This document shows positions 23,468 through 34,557 of a stretch of DNA of 64,000 bases, piece after piece. The position numbers were made by a program, and so were the translations under genes. Origin of the DNA: Cylindrodendrum hubeiense. Lineage: Eukaryota; Ascomycota; Sordariomycetes; Hypocreales; Nectriaceae. The first letter of the stretch is position 1. Each line of letters starts with the position of its first letter. The stretch lies in contig JAANBB010000051.1 of the NCBI GenBank assembly GCA_014621425.1, positions 62,001 to 126,000 on the forward strand, written 5' to 3'. A model generated the notes under the pieces. The model saw only the letters and a list, made by a program, of their open reading frames with translations. It made no database searches and was not told the origin of the DNA.

Positions 23468-26400
23468 CTCGTGGCCCTGCTGATGGCTGCCATGATAAAC
23501 CTCAGGCGCAACAGATGAGAAGACTACTTCCGGGGACTCGTCGTACTTAGAATAAACCTATCAGCACAGCACAGATGTGTCGGTCTTGAAGATCAAATAT
23601 CTTCGCTTACCTTGATCCCCATCGTCAAAACGAAGCCGTCACGGGCAGACCTTCCCACTGGCACGGAAAACAAAGAAGGAGGTAAGGGAATGGAAAGAGT
23701 GGAGAAACAGATTAACGTTTTCAACAGCGGGCTAAAAACACGGCAGCGGCGTCGGTGCTAGTTAACTGTCGCGGTTCCAAGGTATCTTGGGGTTCCACAA
23801 GGCTGTCAGAGTGGGCGGATATCCATGCGAGTCTGTGCCGTTCATTATCAAAGGGGGCCATGATGCCACGACCCATGTTGGTCCTGCTCTCTCTGTCAGG
23901 GCTGGAAGAGTGGAGTGTTTACATCCTGTAATCCACTCGACAAGATTAACTTCATCACGAAGCAACCCGAAATCTCAGTTGGCCCCAACACACGGGTTCA
24001 GCCGCCGCACTATGGAATGGAATCCCTACAATCAACCAAGAACCAAGGTAGGTAACATAACTACCCGGAGGCAGAGACAGCCGCGCCTGAAAAGACCCGG
24101 GATTTCCAGTTGCACTCCAGTGACTGCACTACATGAAAACATTCCACGATAGTTCGCGAAAACAACTTCGCCCGGATGTGCCAGAGCTGTTTTGGTTAGC
24201 TGGACCGAGCAAAGCTGCCCCTGCGGCCTTACGACAAGGCGTACTTAAATTCGATTCTTTCGTTAATTATGTAGGCATCTGTGCGCTTTGGGATTGGCCT
24301 ATCCCCTAATTACCCATGTAATGGTCGCCGATATCTAGGTCCCCGGTCTATGAGGTCCCCGATCTCTGAGGCCGCCGACAGGTCTGAGGTCGCCGGTGAT
24401 CCACAGCTCGGCCACCCCACGCCGGAAATCGCCATTCCGTATGGGGGCGATATCCGCAGCATGGACCAAAGACAGCAGAGTAGCACAAGGCTAAATATAT
24501 TCCCGGCCAATGATTGCCTGCTTTTCGATGAATTGCGGGCTGTGATGGGGGGCTGTGATTGCGGGTCGTGATGGCGGGTCGTGGGCGGGTGCCATCAAGA
24601 TTTGGCCACAGGGGATATTGTCTGCGGCCCCGTTATTAGTGGTTTCTTGTGGAACACTTACAGAAACGCCGTTGTCCATCCACTCACCAGCAGCTAAGAA
24701 GGCTCGCCTACCCTCTTCTTTCCTCGGTTGTACTGTGCAGCATGGCCACGGAGTTGTTGGATATACTATCAACTAGACCAGAGCTATTCGCGACGAATAG
24801 AAGTGGGCGGACTCCCTCAGGTCCCGAGAGAAGTCTGACGTGATTGCAAGATGAAACATTGACTCATGCACATGAGGGCCCGGGAATCCTGTAGCGCGCG
24901 AATCCAGTCAGCCTGCTTGAGAGCTGGGGCTTGGCAATACCACCTTGGCATCGGTGAGATTGGGCCATTGTCGTCTGTCTTGTATTGACCCTCCCGGGCT
25001 GCTGGATCAATTCTGGGCTCATACATAGGGGCGAAGTTGACAAAAAGCATTTGACAGGTTTGACAACCATGATGCAACCATGGGTATTCCTGTTTAAGAT
25101 GTCCTTGAAATATCTCAAGACTATGTTTTGGTGTGGCCTTTCGTTACAGGTAGGACACCTTCGTCGCTAATTTACCTTCGGTCACCCGCAGATGATCATA
25201 GGCATGATGTCTCCCGCAAAATGATTCACAAGTCAAACTCAGAGTGAGATCACGGTTACAAAAATAACAACCAGAACAGTTCACAAAGATCAACTAAAGA
25301 TCATGAGGCAAGACAGCAACTTATTTCTCTAACTGCAGGAACTACTTCATATATTATAAGAACGGTAGTGCTGTAGGGTAAAAAGTCTTTGAGGTACCAT
25401 GTCCCAAAAATATAATTTTACAGCCACATTCTCATAATACCCCTAATGTCTCGCAGCACTAAGTAGAGAATCAAGGAACTCCAAATCAAGCACTCCACGG
25501 GAATCTTTCCGCACGAAAAACTTGGGGTGTGACCCAGGATCGTAACTTCCGAATTCCGAATTCCGCCGAGCAGTACACCAATGAGCGCCACAAGGCAACA
25601 ACAAAGTTGATCACGGAGGGTTGGTGGGGGATTCGAAGCCATGCGTAGACCGGTAGTTGGGCCTGCTGTTTTATCTTTGCGCTGATTGTGCTGACGGTGC
25701 ATTGCGTGGACTCGCTCTGACTGCTGGGTTTGCGATAATTCTTACTTGCCTGGTTTCGAAGTAACCACGTGAAGCAAAGGGTAAATAGAAATGTATAGAT
25801 GGCTCCTACACACAGAGCATGAGTTGGCAAAGCACGTCGAGATAATCCTAAAGGCTGGTTGTATCGGCCATTTATAGCTAGTATTCATTCAGTCATCCTC
25901 AGCTGCATCGGCGTAAAATGAAGGTTGATACGTTCTTGTCCGAAAGCGCGGTCAAGGTTCATTCGCGTGTCGCGTTATTGAGGCGCGTTCCTTATGCCCT
26001 TTGCAATTGACGTCACATACGCGCAGCGTAAAGAGTAATTAGAGCAAGCTACATTCAAGTCGAATACCCTCGCGCGGTATCTAATAAATTTCCGCTTCGC
26101 ATTTCTTGGTGGATGGTAGGTGGCCCTTGACGCGGTACATTGCAATTTAGTGATGGCTTAGGCTTCCCACATACACAACAGTCTCCTTACCATTGCCAAT
26201 GACTAGCTGATTAATATTTGAACGGGGAATAACTGCTGTGTAGGCATGCGCACATGGCGCTGCGTTAACAGGACGCGAAGGAATATTCGGTCTCCAAGGC
26301 TAGCCAGAGTTTACTGCGCCATCGCGGGACTTTATTGACCCCGCGACCGCGGAACTTGATTAACCCCCGCGCGACTGCGGCTCCTAATTTCCACGAGCGG

Positions 26401-26729
26401 AACCAATCCGCAAGGTCTCAGAAACGCATTCGAAGCCAGATCCCATAGCAAGCCCGAGCTCACGAGCTTCGAAGTTGTGATTCAGCTTGGAAGCGGAACT
26501 TAATAAACACTAATCAATGAGCTAGGCAATAGAAAGCAAGCAATATTAAAGAAAAAGTGGAAGCACTCGGATTCCCTTCGTGTTCCAATCCTGGATATAA
26601 ACCCTAGAGCGCCCTTCTCGTCCTTGCACAGTAGTACAACACACTTACTGTCGCCCTTTCAATCTCACAAAACTCCCTGCCATTCAATACCTGTCGCTCT
26701 TCCGTTTATCTTGTCTAAGTAAAGCTAAG
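23468..26729. other. long region without a confidently supported gene
   Basis: About 3.3 kb. Two overlapping minus-strand frames at 25418-25702 and 25486-25830 encode hydrophobic stretches and could be parts of one small membrane protein, but no convincing intron joins them. Short imperfect GC-rich repeats lie at 24310-24410. A TATA-like element is at 26595-26602 ahead of the monooxygenase. Nothing else identified. Confidence 0.45.
26595..26602 (+). promoter_or_regulatory. TATA-like element of the FAD monooxygenase
   Basis: GATATAAA about 130 bp upstream of the ATG at 26730; pyrimidine-rich leader follows. Confidence 0.4.
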
Positions 26730-28048
26730 ATGCGGGTACTAGTTATTGGAGGCGGCATTGGAGGCTTTGTCTCGCTAACGGCTTGAAAAATGCCGGAATA
26801 GATGTTCATGTATTTGAACGACAGGTAAAAAATCCCTTCTCCGAGCCACATAATCACCGATGCTGGGACTGACAGTATTTAAAGTCAAGCAATGTCGAGA
26901 ATATGGCTGGGTATGGCATACACATTGATGAAAATGGCCGGCACGCATTGCGCAGTTGCCTGTCACTGTCCGATTGGACAAGCATCCAGAGCATGTTTAC
27001 GACCTCGGGAACACGGTTGTTCTTTCGAAATGCCCAACTTGGAGTGCTTGCAGAGAGAAACGATGTAGAGTTGAGCGGCAAGCCTGTGTCTGAAGTGGAA
27101 CGTAGTGGCATTGGGCGCATTGAACTTCGAGACGCTCTATTACCTGGCCTAGGAAATGGTAGACTTTCGACAGTCCACTGGAACAAAACGTTTCGCAATT
27201 ACACTCAGATCAGCAATGGCCGTGTCCATGTCAATTTTACCGACGGCACCTGGGAAGTAGGCGATTTGCTGGTTGGTGTCGACGGTGCCAACTCAGCGGT
27301 CCGTCAACTGTACCTTCCAACTATCAAGCGTCTCGATCTTGGGATTTTGGCGATCGCGGGTCGAACTATTATTAATTCGGAGCTAGGGGATTCTCTACCA
27401 CCTGAGATTACTGATGGTTCACTTAATAACATCGTACCGTATGGCAAGGGATGGATGTTCCTCTCCGCATGGAAGTCAAGAGCATCGCCTGATGGTTGTT
27501 CGAATGCCGAGAATTATGTCCTTTGGGCATATGTGATTCCTAAAGGAGACGCCCCAAGAGGAATACTTGGATTCAGTGGGTCAGATTTGCAGAGCTTTGT
27601 TCTTGAGGCTATTGAACGTTGGGCCACGGAACTGCAGACCTTGATACGCAAAGTTGACTTATCCACCGTCAAGTGCATCACAATATGTTCGATGCCAGAC
27701 CTAACATCATGGAATCCAAGCAATGTCACACTTATGGGTGACTCAATTCATAATATGACACCAATGGCAGGAATGGGTGCGAATACTGCACTCCGTGACG
27801 CAGAGGTATTGACTCGGGTCTTGATTGATGTATCATCAGGAAGAATGCCTTTGGTCGAAGCTGTTGGCATCTATGAAGAGGAGATGAGAGCCTATGCCAA
27901 TGATGCAGTCACCGTGTCTAGGGAAAATGCAGAGAATGCTTGCAATGGAGGCAGCTTACAACGTGTATTGTTACGTGGACTTCTGTGTGCCGCACAAGCA
28001 AGCTCCGCGATAATGCGTGCAACGATCGGACGAGCGGCTTTGGATTAG
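26730..28048 (+). CDS. FAD-dependent aromatic-ring monooxygenase with an apparent one-base frameshift near its start
   Basis: The ATG at 26730 begins MRVLVIGGGIGG, the FAD-binding GxGxxG strand-loop. The frame is then lost: the helix that should follow (LCLANGLKNAG, then VHVFERQ) is in the +2 frame from 26765. One base therefore seems missing at about 26763-26765, and without it translation stops at 26784. Exon 1 ends at 26824 with a GTAAAA donor; exon 2 runs 26876-28048. The rest is intact: GYGIHIDENGRHALR, a GDLLVGVDGANSAVR motif, and GDSIHNMTPMAGMGANTALRDA, the second FAD-binding motif. The family hydroxylates aromatic or polyketide substrates with NAD(P)H and oxygen. Either a recent pseudogene or a sequencing error. 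Confidence 0.8.
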
Positions 28049-28482
28049 AAGGCTTGCATTCGTTATATTCTGTTAAACGTCCTCAATGCAGCGAATAGCT
28101 AACAAATAATCCAGTCTTATTGGCAACACGCGTTTAATGGCAAAGGTGTTGAGACGGAAGGAATAGAATACAAAATTACACAATACCTTGATCTTACAGT
28201 AATACAAATCGGATGCCGCTCTATCTTCGTAGAAAGAGAATCTAGCCTTCAAAGAGAAGCCATGTATAGCTTCAAAGCTCCCCCCAATGAAATTGATAGC
28301 GAGAAGTGCTGTACTGTACCCCGGCACCGGCTTGTTACTATTGAGGTGCTTTACTTTTTAGTTATATCGTAAGCTTTCAGACAAAGAATAGCAGCAGTAG
28401 ATGAGAAATGTGTAGTGGGTGCCATAAAAATGAACCTGAAATGGCTGAAATGAAGTTAAATTAATACTCTGAGGTCCTAGTA
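28049..28482. other. convergent intergenic region
   Basis: AT-rich spacer between the 3' ends of the monooxygenase and the HET gene. No gene recognised. Confidence 0.5.
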
Positions 28483-30162
28483 TCAGTAGTTAAGTCCTCG
28501 ACTTCCCACTGTAATGTATGCGAGAGACAGGATACCGATAGTATCATCGCCAATAGAATTTCCAATCAAAACAGTGCAGGTTGTTGAACTGTCGGATTCC
28601 CTATCTAAACTTCGTGCCACGTGTTCTCCTATGAGCCTCTTCAGCAGCTCGTATCGACTAGAGCTGCTCTCACCCCAAGCTTCGGGGTCGAGTACCTGGC
28701 AAAAGCGTCGAACCTGACCTGTCAAATGAGTTCCGAGTCCTAAAAAGATAACACAACTGCTTTTTGCTTGCCCTAGCCTAAGTAGCGCTCCAGTTGGAGA
28801 GACCCGAGGGTCTTCGAGTGCGAGCAAACTGCGCCCTTTCTTAACCCAGCCCCGAGGGTAAGACTCGATCTCAATGAAGCTTTTTGTTCTTTCAGTGAAA
28901 TAAATATTTTCGAAGGATTTGGAACTCATAGAGGGCTTATCATACTCATCTAGGAGCGCCTCGGTATTACCAAAACAAAGGACATATCCGAATCGGTTTC
29001 GAAATTTGGTCATAAACCTAGCCGAAGGTTCGTACGTCATATCCCGTCTTGACCGAATGAATAAGGCAGGTTGACATAGCTTCCACGAACGGTCGGAAAA
29101 CAGAGGACTAGGCGGAAAGGGGACTCTTTGCATAATGCAATTCTCATCAGAGACGTCATTGTCGAGATCTCCCCAAATGGGAATGCAAAGTGGTTGTTCG
29201 AAGCGTTCGTCTTTGTGTCTCACGTTGAGAATTGCCAGATAATAGGACCAGGTCTGGACGAGGGGGAGTGATATTGAAAGCCCTGCATTCGTCATAGCAA
29301 AGGCCTTAGAGTCCCCAATGGTGTATCTGGTCGGAATAATATCTCCAGCGTACGCAAACACTTGCGGACAGGGAGCTAGCATGCTGACCCAGTCCGAAGG
29401 GACCAACTCGGTCCACATCCAGCAAAAGATGGTGTGATCGTTCGATACTTTGATAATTTCCTCCTGTAGTCGGATGAAGGCCTTTGATCCCTCGCCGTAG
29501 AGCAACGGCATGTTGATATCGAAGATGCCCAGCATACAATACGCCATGTCCTCAGGCCTAGTCGTGACTCGACGAGATAGCCAAGACATCTTCTGCGCCA
29601 CGCTAGCTAATAATAGCGGCCGTTTTCTTAACAAAAACTCGGTGTCGATATGAGTTTCTGCTGAAATTTCCTGTGCTAATGACGACCGAGTCCCAAGCTT
29701 AGTCCAGTCTTGAGCGTAGAAGACGAGCTGGGGTGGAGCGATCAACTCCTGGAGAGTCCATCCACGGGTAAACCATTTACTCTTGCGGATGTTTCCGATG
29801 GTTTCTTGGGTCAAATGTGGTGTCGTTTCGGGTGGGACATCAACGAGGTATGCATAACAGACTGTCGCTTGGCGATACCATTCAAACATCGAGTTGATTG
29901 CCTCGCTCAGCTCAGCAGAACTTGACTTGTCGATGCAATTTGTGTCGACCCAAATAAAATCTATGTCGTGCCTGGCTGCTTGCTCACATGCAGCTTTGAT
30001 CTTTGAAAATCCTCGTTTTTTAGATGCGACATCAAAACGTTGCCATTCTTGAAATGAGACTTCTTGGTCCTCCCACGTATGGGATAAAATTGCATATTTT
30101 CCAGGGATCCCATGACCGTAGAACTCCTCCAGCTGCAGGGTTCTCGTATTGATTAGTCGCAT
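28483..30162 (-). CDS. HET-domain protein (heterokaryon incompatibility type)
   Basis: A single exon on the minus strand, 559 residues. The start is set at 30162 because MRLINTRTLQLEEF is the usual opening of HET-E/HET-D-type HET domains; the frame extends a little upstream. HET blocks are clear: YAILSHTW near residue 23, DIDFIWVDTNCIDK near 66, the SKWFTRGWTLQELIAP block, and EDMAYCMLGIFDINMPLLYGEG that ends the domain. No NACHT or WD40 repeats follow; the C-terminal half is unrecognised. HET domains trigger programmed cell death after non-self fusion or in fungal immunity-like responses. Fungi carry dozens of such genes, so a specific role cannot be given. Confidence 0.9.
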   Translation of the reverse strand: MRLINTRTLQLEEFYGHGIPGKYAILSHTWEDQEVSFQEWQRFDVASKKRGFSKIKAACEQAARHDIDFIWVDTNCIDKSSSAELSEAINSMFEWYRQATVCYAYLVDVPPETTPHLTQETIGNIRKSKWFTRGWTLQELIAPPQLVFYAQDWTKLGTRSSLAQEISAETHIDTEFLLRKRPLLLASVAQKMSWLSRRVTTRPEDMAYCMLGIFDINMPLLYGEGSKAFIRLQEEIIKVSNDHTIFCWMWTELVPSDWVSMLAPCPQVFAYAGDIIPTRYTIGDSKAFAMTNAGLSISLPLVQTWSYYLAILNVRHKDERFEQPLCIPIWGDLDNDVSDENCIMQRVPFPPSPLFSDRSWKLCQPALFIRSRRDMTYEPSARFMTKFRNRFGYVLCFGNTEALLDEYDKPSMSSKSFENIYFTERTKSFIEIESYPRGWVKKGRSLLALEDPRVSPTGALLRLGQAKSSCVIFLGLGTHLTGQVRRFCQVLDPEAWGESSSSRYELLKRLIGEHVARSLDRESDSSTTCTVLIGNSIGDDTIGILSLAYITVGSRGLNY

Positions 30163-31370
30163 CTCGAAGCGGCTTCTCTGGCCTTGATAGAAACTTGTGC
30201 AACCCTTCGTGAGCCACAACAAAATGGGTTCGAAATAAGCGCATGTTTAAGTCCATCATCGTTCTGGAACAATAGATGTCAAGCAGTTCGTCGAGTCACG
30301 CTCCGGCAGAAATTCGGCAGCTTAGTCATCTAAATCGCACCGCAAACATCTCGCTTCTCCCAGACACACGGCCCAATGTGGCTCAATATCTAACCTCCGA
30401 TTCTAAACTGATGGGTCAACAAATATGAGCCAGAGAACCAACGCCTTCCAGCATTGTCCGGACCTGGAATGTATCTTGTGTATGGGAGTGAACGAATGCT
30501 TCCATTTAGAGACTGCGACGTCCACGAACGTTTCCGAACTGTACGCGGATGACAGTGTGTCAAGCAATAGGATGCATACTGAACTGAATCGACAGGCTTA
30601 CACACCGACTTAACGGCCGGCGCGGCAGTAATGCATAGTCCACTTATTTTCATAATCCCCCGACACACGGCTGTACGGATTTACGACTGGTGGTGGATTG
30701 TTCGATCAGGGGTCTTAGCTTACCAGTGAGTGGACCCAGAATCGGATGATTTTATTGACCTAGGGTACCCTGACCCCTCTTCCTTGAGAGGAGGTTTTGG
30801 ATCAATCTCACCCCGTCTGACCAATGCTTGGATATCGGTGTATCAAAGGATTGTGAAAAGCCAGTCTCAATCTAACACCAGGCTGACTGCTCTGGCCACG
30901 CCTAGTTTGTGTACCCTACAGGAGTGATATACCAGAATGTGTTAAACGTATTGATTTGATCAAACTTGTCGCATAAAAATGGCTACAAAATTGAGTCGTC
31001 ACGTCTCTCGTGATGTGCCCTGGGGCGTAGTTAATCCCGCTGGAGACATGGGCAGCGCATCCACAACATTAAGATAGATGCAGGGAGAACGCTCAGGGTA
31101 GCAGTTGCATTTCAGCAGCGGTTCTCTTTAAGCCTAACGAAAGGTGGCAAAGGGTTACTGAGACAAACGGAACTGTGGCTGATTATTTGGAGGGCCTTCA
31201 AGCCTTTCCCCGCCATCTGTACTGTTATTTTATCCTGGCACACTTCTCCCGCATAGTTTATAGTTCAAGGAAACTGTGTGCCTGCTTTCCACCCATACGT
31301 ATTGTGGTTAGACCTGGTGAATCTCAAGTGCCATGATGTTTTAGAAATGATACGAAACGAAACTGTGTAT
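30163..31370. other. intergenic region without a supported gene
   Basis: Upstream region of the HET gene and downstream region of the next receptor-like gene. Open frames are under 100 codons and unrecognised. No repeat seen. Confidence 0.5.
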
Positions 31371-32800
31371 TCAAGTGATGCTTTTCCCCTCCACAATTGT
31401 CTCGTTTGTTACAATTATTTGCCCACTTCCCGCAGTCTGAATCGATGGCATGTCACCACTACTATCTGATAATCTCGATGCCTGTGCTGTTGCCCGCTGA
31501 CGGTGCTTACCCTCCATGCTGCGCATCTCCCATGCCAGGTGCTCCTCACTGTCTGACATCTTATTGAACCCTGCGGTGCGAGCATGCGAAACCACTCTGC
31601 TTGTTGCAGTGGTTGTGCGAGCGCTGGCCCCTTTGCCACTCGTGTCTTTCTGAGAGCTTCGTAGGCTGATTCCGAGCCAGCGGAGGGCTGTGCGGTCGAA
31701 CACAGGTCGTAGCAGGGGGCTCGATGCGACCATGACGGCGATGCCTGCTTGTAGAACACTGCTGATAGAAGCCTCGGCATAGCTCCTAGTGATATTTGTA
31801 AAGTCGATGCTGTACACGTAGTACAGGCGGACGCACGAGAAGACAATGGTACTGGAGATGACAGGTTAGTCGAGCGGTTCCAAGATTATCACAATACTGC
31901 CGTGAGTAGAGCGTTAATGAAGGGAGGGGTATTAATGAACACTTACATCATCCCCGCTCCAAAGACACCAAATAGGGCAATCTTGTGTGCCCTATTCATA
32001 TGCAAATCGTATACCAGCTTCATGGGCAGCGCAACTATTGATACCTCTGTGATAATATCTAGGATAGCAACCATGGCGTATGCTGTGATTTGATCACCAC
32101 ATTGTGTTGCCACAGCAGCACCCCAAGCACTTGCGACTGGCAGACAAATAAAAAAGGCGATCAGGATGGTATATAGTGACCAGCAGATGCAGAGCCCTAT
32201 TATTACCCAGCTGGCGATGAGAAACAACCGACCGGCCGAGTGGAAGATTCGTCTGATCATACAGATGATGGCAATTTTGATAAAGACTAGACACACGGCA
32301 TACAGTACCTGAGTTGCCAGGCCGATGCGCGTATAATGACTGAGATGTTCATCGCTGAGACGAGCCATGTCGTTTCCTGCACCACCCACTGTGGCCGCTT
32401 GAGAGTTGTTAGCAATGACATGGTGAAACTAGAGGAAGTTTCTAGCATTACCGAGGATGAAGGTGATGGCAAGCCCATAGTAAAAGAGCTGATGCGAGAG
32501 GTTAGTTCGTCCTCATGTTATAGATACCTCATGGAGACTCCATCCAAGAAAGTCGGAACGTACCTGACCAACAAAGTAGAGGTAATCCTCTATTTGATAC
32601 TGGGTCTTTCTGAGGTTGCGGGAAATAATTCGCATCATTGTCCACGTCGTCGTTAGGAGTATCATTACCGACGCAGCGGCGACAAGACCACGTCCAGAGC
32701 GCGTCAGAGGGGGGAATTGCTCTGTGATCGGCGTGACAACTGGCGCTACAGCACGCAAGTCGAGCTGCCTGACGCCAAGGTCAAAAGATGGGGTAATCAT
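31371..32800 (-). CDS. fungal rhodopsin-domain (PTH11-like) integral membrane protein
   Basis: Four exons on the minus strand, 32800-32564, 32488-32452, 32397-31947 and 31851-31371, give 401 residues. Span 1 is LVAAASVMILLTTTWTMMRI, followed by an IEDYLYFVGQ loop (the usual D-D/E position), a 37-nt exon encoding LFYYGLAITFIL, then GGAGNDMARL, QVLYAVCLVFIKIAIICMI, an ICWSLYTILIAFFICLPVASAW span and CGDQITAYAMVAILDIITEVSIVALP. Seven spans fit the rhodopsin-like family. A cytoplasmic tail of about 110 residues rich in Ser/Thr/Arg follows. Donors are GTACGT, GTAATG and GTAAGT. It is a second member of the family found at 19.2-20.6 kb but with different exon layout, so not a recent duplicate. Confidence 0.83.
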
Positions 32801-34557
32801 AGTTGGGTAACGTTGGAAGTCACCTCCCAGCTGGAATTTAATTCGATTTGAGACTCAATAGAAAATAAGAAAGCAAGACGTGAAAATACCCAACGATGTG
32901 GACGAAAGATGGTCATGCATTTGCGAGCTTGGCTTCTACGGCAGGCACCAAAGCAACATGAAGGAATTTTAGAGCAACGAGTCAATCCTACGTAGGCGGA
33001 CAGGAGAGTCGCTTCCACCAGAACCACCGTAAGATTTCCTTTTTCCACGTCTACGGGGCCCTCGCAGTCTCTACGAATGCAGTGATCGGGCCGAAATATT
33101 AAGAACAAGGAAATGTGTTAACTTTTCAGTCATCGAAATTTCCTATTAGAGATGCATGGGGACTTTAGCTAGGCTAGCTAAGCGACAAGGAATATGCCAG
33201 ATGAGTTCATGCAAATGCTCTGTTGCCACCTTGACGCATCCGCCCCCAGGGCTTGGGTATCACCTCATTGCCAACGGAGCTCCATACCGTGACGCACAGT
33301 CGGGGTTGCCGTCCGCCACCATGGTGATAAGAGTATGCTGGGGGTTACTAGGGAGCCTTGAGTAAGTGGCAAGACCTCAGACCGGATGGAGGGATTGATT
33401 CATTTTGAAGTCCCATATTTGCACTGCATTTCTTCTCTATGATATTGATCAATAACGTCGGAGACATTAGTTCACTCAAACACTTGCCTTCTGCTCGTTG
33501 CCTTTTCTCATTTCTGCAAACTATCATGTGAAAGGAACGATGCTGCGCTGTGAGTGGAGGTGAACTTCACTCAAATGTCTCCCAATGGATAGATCAGGCG
33601 GCCCAGTCAACCACGCAGAGGAATACCTACCCTCCAATAAACCATGTAAATAAGCATGTCTGTCTTATCATTGTCGGGATATAAAACACGCGACGTCGGC
33701 CTTTTTCAGGGAGTGCAGAACCCCCTGGAGCGGTCTGCAAGGCCTGCAGGGATGGGCACTGCCAAGACCCCGAAGACCCGAGACATTTTCCAATCAATTC
33801 TACCGTCATCATTCTTGAACCGTGCAGAATTGGCCAGAATATCGGAAGAGGCGATATACTCATGTTGTCTTTATTCATCTGAACTACACTACGCTGTCTC
33901 ACATTTCCTCAGTGTGTAGGTTATTTTGGCCCACGGGAGCTAAAGTCAACTTCGGGAATGTGCGTAGCGCCATTGACGACAGGCCCCGTTGAACTCCGAT
34001 GCAAACTCCGATGAACCCTGTCCGTACAAATGCGGCAAGGTCAATGGTTTCGGGCCCTGGCTTCCTCTTCTCGTGACATTAAATAACCCATGAGCTATGT
34101 GGGATCATCAAAAAAATGACGAACTGGATGGCATGTAAGTTTCCCAGTTACAGTGAACACACGCGACCTGGGCCCACCAACCTATGCCTCAAAGCCATCG
34201 TAAGATGCTAGGAGGGGGGCTGATAATACTGGATCCGGAAAATTTTACCGTTGTTCACTCCGTCAATAGTTCCTGAATTACGTGGAGACGATAATATTCT
34301 CTTAAAATGCAGGATCAATCTCTACCCTTGCCAGTTAGTTTCCGGCTTGGCCGGAGGGAGCCAAAAAGTGTCCTCATTTTACCTACTTGAGACGTTATCC
34401 CAACCATTCTTCCGCGCCTATAAGACTTGCAAGAGTATTCCACTTTAGCTCCTTCAATCACTCACCGCATTCCTCCAACTCAACCAATACCACCCTCCTT
34501 CAGCGTTACTCCTTGTCTCTTTCTTTGACCTAGCCCCTGCTTACCACTTTCTGGAGA
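32801..34557. other. intergenic region without a supported gene
   Basis: About 1.8 kb between divergent starts. Short frames only. The last 150 bp (TATA-like CTATAAGA at 34419-34426, pyrimidine-rich leader) should be the GMC oxidoreductase promoter. Confidence 0.5.
34419..34426 (+). promoter_or_regulatory. TATA-like element of the GMC oxidoreductase
   Basis: CTATAAGA about 135 bp upstream of the ATG at 34558; followed by a CT-rich stretch common in strongly expressed fungal genes. Confidence 0.4.

Noticed and set aside
25418..25830. Two overlapping hydrophobic minus-strand frames as a small membrane protein
   Set aside because: Possible, but no recognisable family and no supported intron between the frames; left as intergenic with a note.
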